Position numbers and translations under genes: made by a program. Of a DNA stretch of 64,000 nt, positions 60,937 to 64,000 are shown piece by piece. The first letter of the stretch is position 1, and each line of letters starts with the position of its first letter. Origin of the DNA: Thiodiazotropha sp040506705. Lineage in GTDB: Bacteria > Pseudomonadota > Gammaproteobacteria > Chromatiales > Chromatiaceae. The stretch is taken from assembly GCA_040506705.1 (NCBI GenBank), contig JBEVWG010000036.1, positions 62,001 to 126,000 of the forward strand, in the 5' to 3' direction. The notes under the pieces were generated by a model. The model searched no databases and was not told the DNA's origin. It worked only from the letters and a program-made list of their open reading frames with translations.

Positions 60937-62240
60937 CGAGCATTATAAATATAATCTCCCGGGGTCGCCTGCTGCTGATCTTCTTTTTCATACCATTGGA
61001 TATTGTTGCACTGGAACCGCTGCCAACCCCGCTCTCTCTGGAATATGCCCTGAGTCTGGCTGATGATGGGCATCCTGAACGGGTTTTGGCAGATGCCGCC
61101 TTGGCCCAGTCAGAAGCAGAAAAACTAGAGGCTGATGCAGGAGATGATTTACGCATCGATGTGAGTGCGGAGTTACGCGCTATTGAGCCTTCAGAAATTG
61201 CCATATATCAGACCCATAATGACAGTCTGGCCAGACTCAGGATAAGCAAGCAACTCTATGATTTTGGTCGTACCTCTCATGCACTTGAGGCGGCAGACGC
61301 TAACTTGGAGTCCCGTCGTTGGCAGCTTGTAGAGGTTCGTCAACAACGCAGATTGGATGTGATGGCCCGATTCTTTAATGTTCTTTTGGCAGATTTAGAG
61401 AATGCCAGAGATAATGAGGCCCTCTCGATTGACTACATTCGTTTCGATCGTGCCCGCACCAAGAATGAAATGGGTAAAGTGTCTGACGTAGATATGCTGG
61501 AACTGGAGAGCCTCTATCAGCAATCCCGACGTAAGCTGAGAGTCAGCCAGAATCGCCAGCGCATTACCCGCTCCCAGTTGGCAAACAGCCTGAACCGTCC
61601 ACTCGATCTCCCTGCTGACTTGGAAATACCAAGCTTTGAGCCATTGGCTAAGATGGCTGGAGTGGAGGAGTTAGTGGCGCTTGCCATCACGGGTAATCCT
61701 GGACTCAGGAAACTGAGGGCTGAGCTGCAAGCGGCACAAAAACAGTTACAGGCAAGTGAATCAGAAGCGAATCCAGTAATTAGCGCTCAACTTGAGGCGG
61801 CTACCTATGAGCGGGAGCTTGGGGGACGCAACCCTCTGACAGCAGCTCTGGTGTTTGAACTGCCACTCTATCAAGGTAGTCGGGTCGATGCGGTAAAGGC
61901 AAAGCAGCGCGCTTTGATACAACAGAAGCAGGCTGAATTGGCTTCCTATGAGCTTGTTCTCAGGCAGCAGATTCTCGATTATTGGATGGAACTCGACCAA
62001 TTGCGTATAGAGTCTGAAGAGATTGGTGTAACAGGTGATTTTCGAGATCTCTATCTGGATCGAAGTCGAACACTGTATGACTTGGATCTCTCCTCAGATC
62101 TGGGTGATTCCATGACCCAGATCGCAGCAATTCAGTATCAGAGTGCCAAGAATAGCTATCAAATCCAGTTGGTATTGGCTCATCTCAAGGCCTTGACTGG
62201 TGGATTGCTGGATCAAGAGGAGAGTGCAGCGGTGCCTTAG
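60933..62240 (+). CDS. TolC-family outer-membrane efflux protein
   Basis: This 435-residue protein has an N-terminal hydrophobic signal (LLLIFFFIPLDIVA). Two TolC repeats follow, with long helices such as LADDGHPERVLADAALAQSEAEKLEADAG and AELQAAQKQLQASESEANP, and strand segments LRISKQLYDFGRTS and LVFELPLYQGSR. It would form the outer-membrane channel of an efflux or secretion system. The start is a GTG overlapping the previous stop. Its TAG stop is part of the repeat at 62237-62270. No inner-membrane pump gene is in the window. Confidence 0.9.
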   Translation: MTSIINIISRGRLLLIFFFIPLDIVALEPLPTPLSLEYALSLADDGHPERVLADAALAQSEAEKLEADAGDDLRIDVSAELRAIEPSEIAIYQTHNDSLARLRISKQLYDFGRTSHALEAADANLESRRWQLVEVRQQRRLDVMARFFNVLLADLENARDNEALSIDYIRFDRARTKNEMGKVSDVDMLELESLYQQSRRKLRVSQNRQRITRSQLANSLNRPLDLPADLEIPSFEPLAKMAGVEELVALAITGNPGLRKLRAELQAAQKQLQASESEANPVISAQLEAATYERELGGRNPLTAALVFELPLYQGSRVDAVKAKQRALIQQKQAELASYELVLRQQILDYWMELDQLRIESEEIGVTGDFRDLYLDRSRTLYDLDLSSDLGDSMTQIAAIQYQSAKNSYQIQLVLAHLKALTGGLLDQEESAAVP

Positions 62241-62270
62241 GGCCTATTCGATTAGTGTTAACAGGCCCTA
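62237..62270. repeat. AGGGCC...GGCCCT palindrome repeat, copy 2, on the tolC-like stop codon
   Basis: TTAGGGCC, the centre TATTCGATTAGTGTTAACA, then GGCCCTA. The first bases include the TAG stop of the TolC-like gene. Together with copy 1 it flanks the TlpA-thioredoxin-TolC operon in direct orientation, about 2.46 kb apart. Confidence 0.8.
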
Positions 62271-62446
62271 GGCCTTTTCATGCCTCGCTGCAGGCAGAAT
62301 CACCACGGCTGAAAGTAAACTATTTGGTCGCCGGGTCAATAGAAAGTACGATGAGCCACTATCACGAACTTCATGTGGTTTCGTCCGAGTACAAAATAGA
62401 ACCGAGTGGCGCGGTTGATAATATTAAATAGAAAAGGGGGATAGTG

Positions 62447-63211
62447 ATGAGGGTGCTGATGATTTTCTGTTTACTGATCAGTGGGCAGTCGATGGCTCAG
62501 GATTTTGAGGCAGTGACAGATTGGTATCAACGGGTTGAGTTGAGTACCTTTGTGGACGGCATGGTAAGTCGTGTGAATGGGAATGAGGGAGAGGCTGTCA
62601 GCCGGGGAACCATTTTAATAGAGCTCGACCAACGAGCCTATAAAAGTGAACTCGCTGCGGCAGAGTCTCGTTTCGAAGCCACGGTTCAGCAAAATGCTGA
62701 AGCAAAAAGAGAGTTGGATCGTGCACTTGAGTTATATGACCGCACCCTGTTATCAGATCATGAACGTAAGCAGGCAGAGATAGAGGCAGCCATGTCGGAT
62801 GCTGCTTACCGGGAGGCGGATGCGCAGTTGATGAAGATACGCTTGCAACGTGAGTACAGTAAGATCACAGCGCCCTTCGACGGTGTTGTAGAGAGAGTAT
62901 ATGTCCAGCCAGGACAAGCAGTTGTGAATCGGGATAAGGCGGTACCATTGCTCCTTTTTTGCGATACCACCCGGATGAAAGCAGTGACTGATATAGATGC
63001 TCGAGATGCTGATAAGCTGAAGAGTGGTACTGCCGTGCAGATTGGTGTGAGGGGGAGCTGGTTGAAAGGAGAGATATCCCGGCTCGGTTTAGAGCCTGTT
63101 TCAGAAGATGCAAATGGCGCGCGCTACCCATTGGAGGCGACTTTTCAAGTCCCTGAGTCAACATTGATCAGAGCAGGGGAGAAGGCAGTATTGAGGATTG
63201 CGGATGAATGA
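62447..63211 (+). CDS. Periplasmic adaptor (HlyD/MFP family) of an efflux system
   Basis: This 254-residue exported protein has a short signal ending SMAQDF. The lipoyl/barrel-sandwich halves are FVDGMVSRVNGNEGEAVSRGTILIELD (in summary) and SKITAPFDGVVERVYVQPGQAV, with a coiled-coil hairpin between them and a beta-barrel after. It is shorter than RND adaptors, having a short hairpin. AGGGGG precedes the start. It would link the TolC-like channel to a pump encoded elsewhere. An in-frame GTG lies three bases upstream. Confidence 0.88.
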   Translation: MRVLMIFCLLISGQSMAQDFEAVTDWYQRVELSTFVDGMVSRVNGNEGEAVSRGTILIELDQRAYKSELAAAESRFEATVQQNAEAKRELDRALELYDRTLLSDHERKQAEIEAAMSDAAYREADAQLMKIRLQREYSKITAPFDGVVERVYVQPGQAVVNRDKAVPLLLFCDTTRMKAVTDIDARDADKLKSGTAVQIGVRGSWLKGEISRLGLEPVSEDANGARYPLEATFQVPESTLIRAGEKAVLRIADE

Positions 63212-63494
63212 TCGGAGTGAAACCGTACCTGTCTGTGTACGCTGTTATGTTGGTGGGCAGGTTCAAGGGGTTTTTTACCGTGCTTCAGCAAGACATGTTG
63301 CTCAGGGTCTAGGCATCAAAGGCTACGCCAAAAACCTGAGTGATGGTCGAGTGGAGGTAGTCGCCTGTGGCGCAGTGGAGGCGATTGACGAACTCAGGAA
63401 TTGGCTCCGCAAAGGTCCGGCGGATGCGCGAGTCTCTGGGGTCTCCTGCGAGGTCATTGATCAACAGTTATTCAGTGATTTTTCAATTGGCTGA
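63204..63494 (+). CDS. Acylphosphatase
   Basis: This 96-residue protein has both acylphosphatase signatures: VGGQVQGVFYRASARHVA with the phosphate-binding Arg, and GYAKNLSDGRVEVVACG with the catalytic Asn. It hydrolyses carboxyl-phosphate bonds. The ATG at 63204 overlaps the adaptor gene by 8 bp; an in-frame TTG at 63198 is less likely. Confidence 0.95.
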   Translation: MNDRSETVPVCVRCYVGGQVQGVFYRASARHVAQGLGIKGYAKNLSDGRVEVVACGAVEAIDELRNWLRKGPADARVSGVSCEVIDQQLFSDFSIG

Positions 63495-63627
63495 GTGACA
63501 CTCTGGGCTATCCCAATTTGGTTTTCGCTATAGCGTTTGGTTCAGCGAGCCCCAACCCATGTAGCCGGGACTGATTTATTATTTAAAAACCACCCAAGCA
63601 ATCTATACCTGGCAGTTGCTGTCGCTC

Positions 63628-63999
63628 CTATTGAGAGTATCCCGGTTGATCGAGTGGCCTGAACTTCATCGTCGGTTCAAGCTGTTCGGTTGCTTCGTTA
63701 TATGGGGTGTAGCTGGCCGAGGCACCCTCTGAACTGCTCTGGTAAGCAGGTGGCTGTTGAATGCCTTGCGGAGAGGTGGGGCTATTGTAGTATGCCGATG
63801 GTGTCTGGGCTGCGGACGTTGGTGCCTGTTGGTAGGGCGTGTTGAGAGTTTGTGCGGAATTCTGCGCTGCTGCTTGTTGCTCAATGGGGCGAAAGCGGAA
63901 TTGCTCTTGTGGTGCAGATCCGTATTGCTTTGTCGACCCCGTTGCCGGCGCTGGTTGATATCTTGGGGAGGCCTGCTCTCTATAGCTTGGAGTTGGCGA
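63628..63999 (-). CDS. C-terminal part of a Q/P/S-rich protein (partial)
   Basis: A minus-strand frame enters from the window end and is open to a TAG at 63628-63630, giving the last 123 residues. The composition is dominated by Gln, Pro, Ser, Ala and Tyr, as in low-complexity envelope tails. A short motif occurs twice: FRFRPIEQ and MKFRPLDQ. No family is recognised. The start lies outside the window. Confidence 0.6.
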   Translation of the reverse strand, partial: SPTPSYREQASPRYQPAPATGSTKQYGSAPQEQFRFRPIEQQAAAQNSAQTLNTPYQQAPTSAAQTPSAYYNSPTSPQGIQQPPAYQSSSEGASASYTPYNEATEQLEPTMKFRPLDQPGYSQ

Positions 64000-64000
64000 T

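Noticed and set aside
1..64000. CRISPR array, prophage or rRNA operon
   Set aside because: No regularly spaced repeats, phage structural genes or rRNA-like stretches were seen on either strand.

Overview
The window looks like part of the chromosome of a gammaproteobacterium, probably from the Chromatiales or sulfur-oxidizer side of the class. Conserved gammaproteobacterial blocks support this: recG-ubiC-ubiA, comF with divergent bioBFHCD, ftsY-ftsE-ftsX-rpoH, and arsC-wrbA-hda-bolA-grx. So does the wealth of periplasmic thiol and sulfur proteins (a DUF255 thioredoxin, a secreted rhodanese, a TlpA-like protein and a CPFC thioredoxin). I see no prophage, plasmid, CRISPR array or rRNA. The exact species is not claimed.

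Layout. 1-4.5 kb: tail of an unknown gene, a YjbQ-family gene, recG, then the coupled ubiC-ubiA pair. 4.5-7.8 kb: an accessory patch with a possible peptidoglycan-active toxin and periplasmic partner, a 213-bp MITE-like inverted repeat and an AT-rich lipoprotein gene. 7.9-16 kb: DUF255-DsbD-alpha fusion, rhodanese, Sel1 protein, ExeA/GspA-like ATPase with GspB, and DUF4124 and HDOD proteins. 16-21.4 kb: comF and the biotin operon bioBFHCD, with a candidate BirA operator. 21.4-28.4 kb: a GGDEF-GGDEF-EAL protein, rpoH with a CIRCE element on its promoter, and ftsX-ftsE-ftsY. 28.6-34.6 kb: an M16 peptidase pair, rsmD, coaD, ferredoxin and ggt. 35-41 kb: an Lpp-like lipoprotein facing an L,D-transpeptidase, a ParA ATPase, STAS, ychF, tRNA-Met and a cytochrome c. 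41.6-45.9 kb: amtB, queD, a phosphopantetheinyl transferase and an EamA exporter preceded by what reads as a complete transcription attenuator. 45.9-51 kb: a TRAP transporter (DctM, DctQ, DctP) with a TatT lipoprotein, a small membrane protein and a cupin. 51-59.4 kb: an AGCS symporter, a multi-pass membrane protein, the arsC-to-grx operon, yihY and a PilZ-like protein. 59.9-63.5 kb: TlpA-like protein, CPFC thioredoxin, TolC, periplasmic adaptor and acylphosphatase. The window ends inside a Q/P/S-rich gene.

How the genes work together. bioBFHCD covers pimeloyl-ester synthesis (BioC, BioH) and most of the biotin ring pathway; bioA is not in the window. The Lpp-like protein ends in lysine and lies next to an ErfK-type transpeptidase, which suggests an outer-membrane-to-peptidoglycan tether. 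TatT, DctP, DctQ and DctM form a TPR-associated TRAP importer.

The most interesting non-coding signals are: the leader-peptide attenuator before the EamA gene; the CIRCE/promoter overlap at rpoH; two families of short inverted repeats that sit on or beside stop codons (a CTAG-bounded MITE-like family and an AGGGCC...GGCCCT palindrome family); and a structured leader before the Lpp-like gene with two mutually exclusive stems. All functional calls come from reading motifs by eye; no database search was run.
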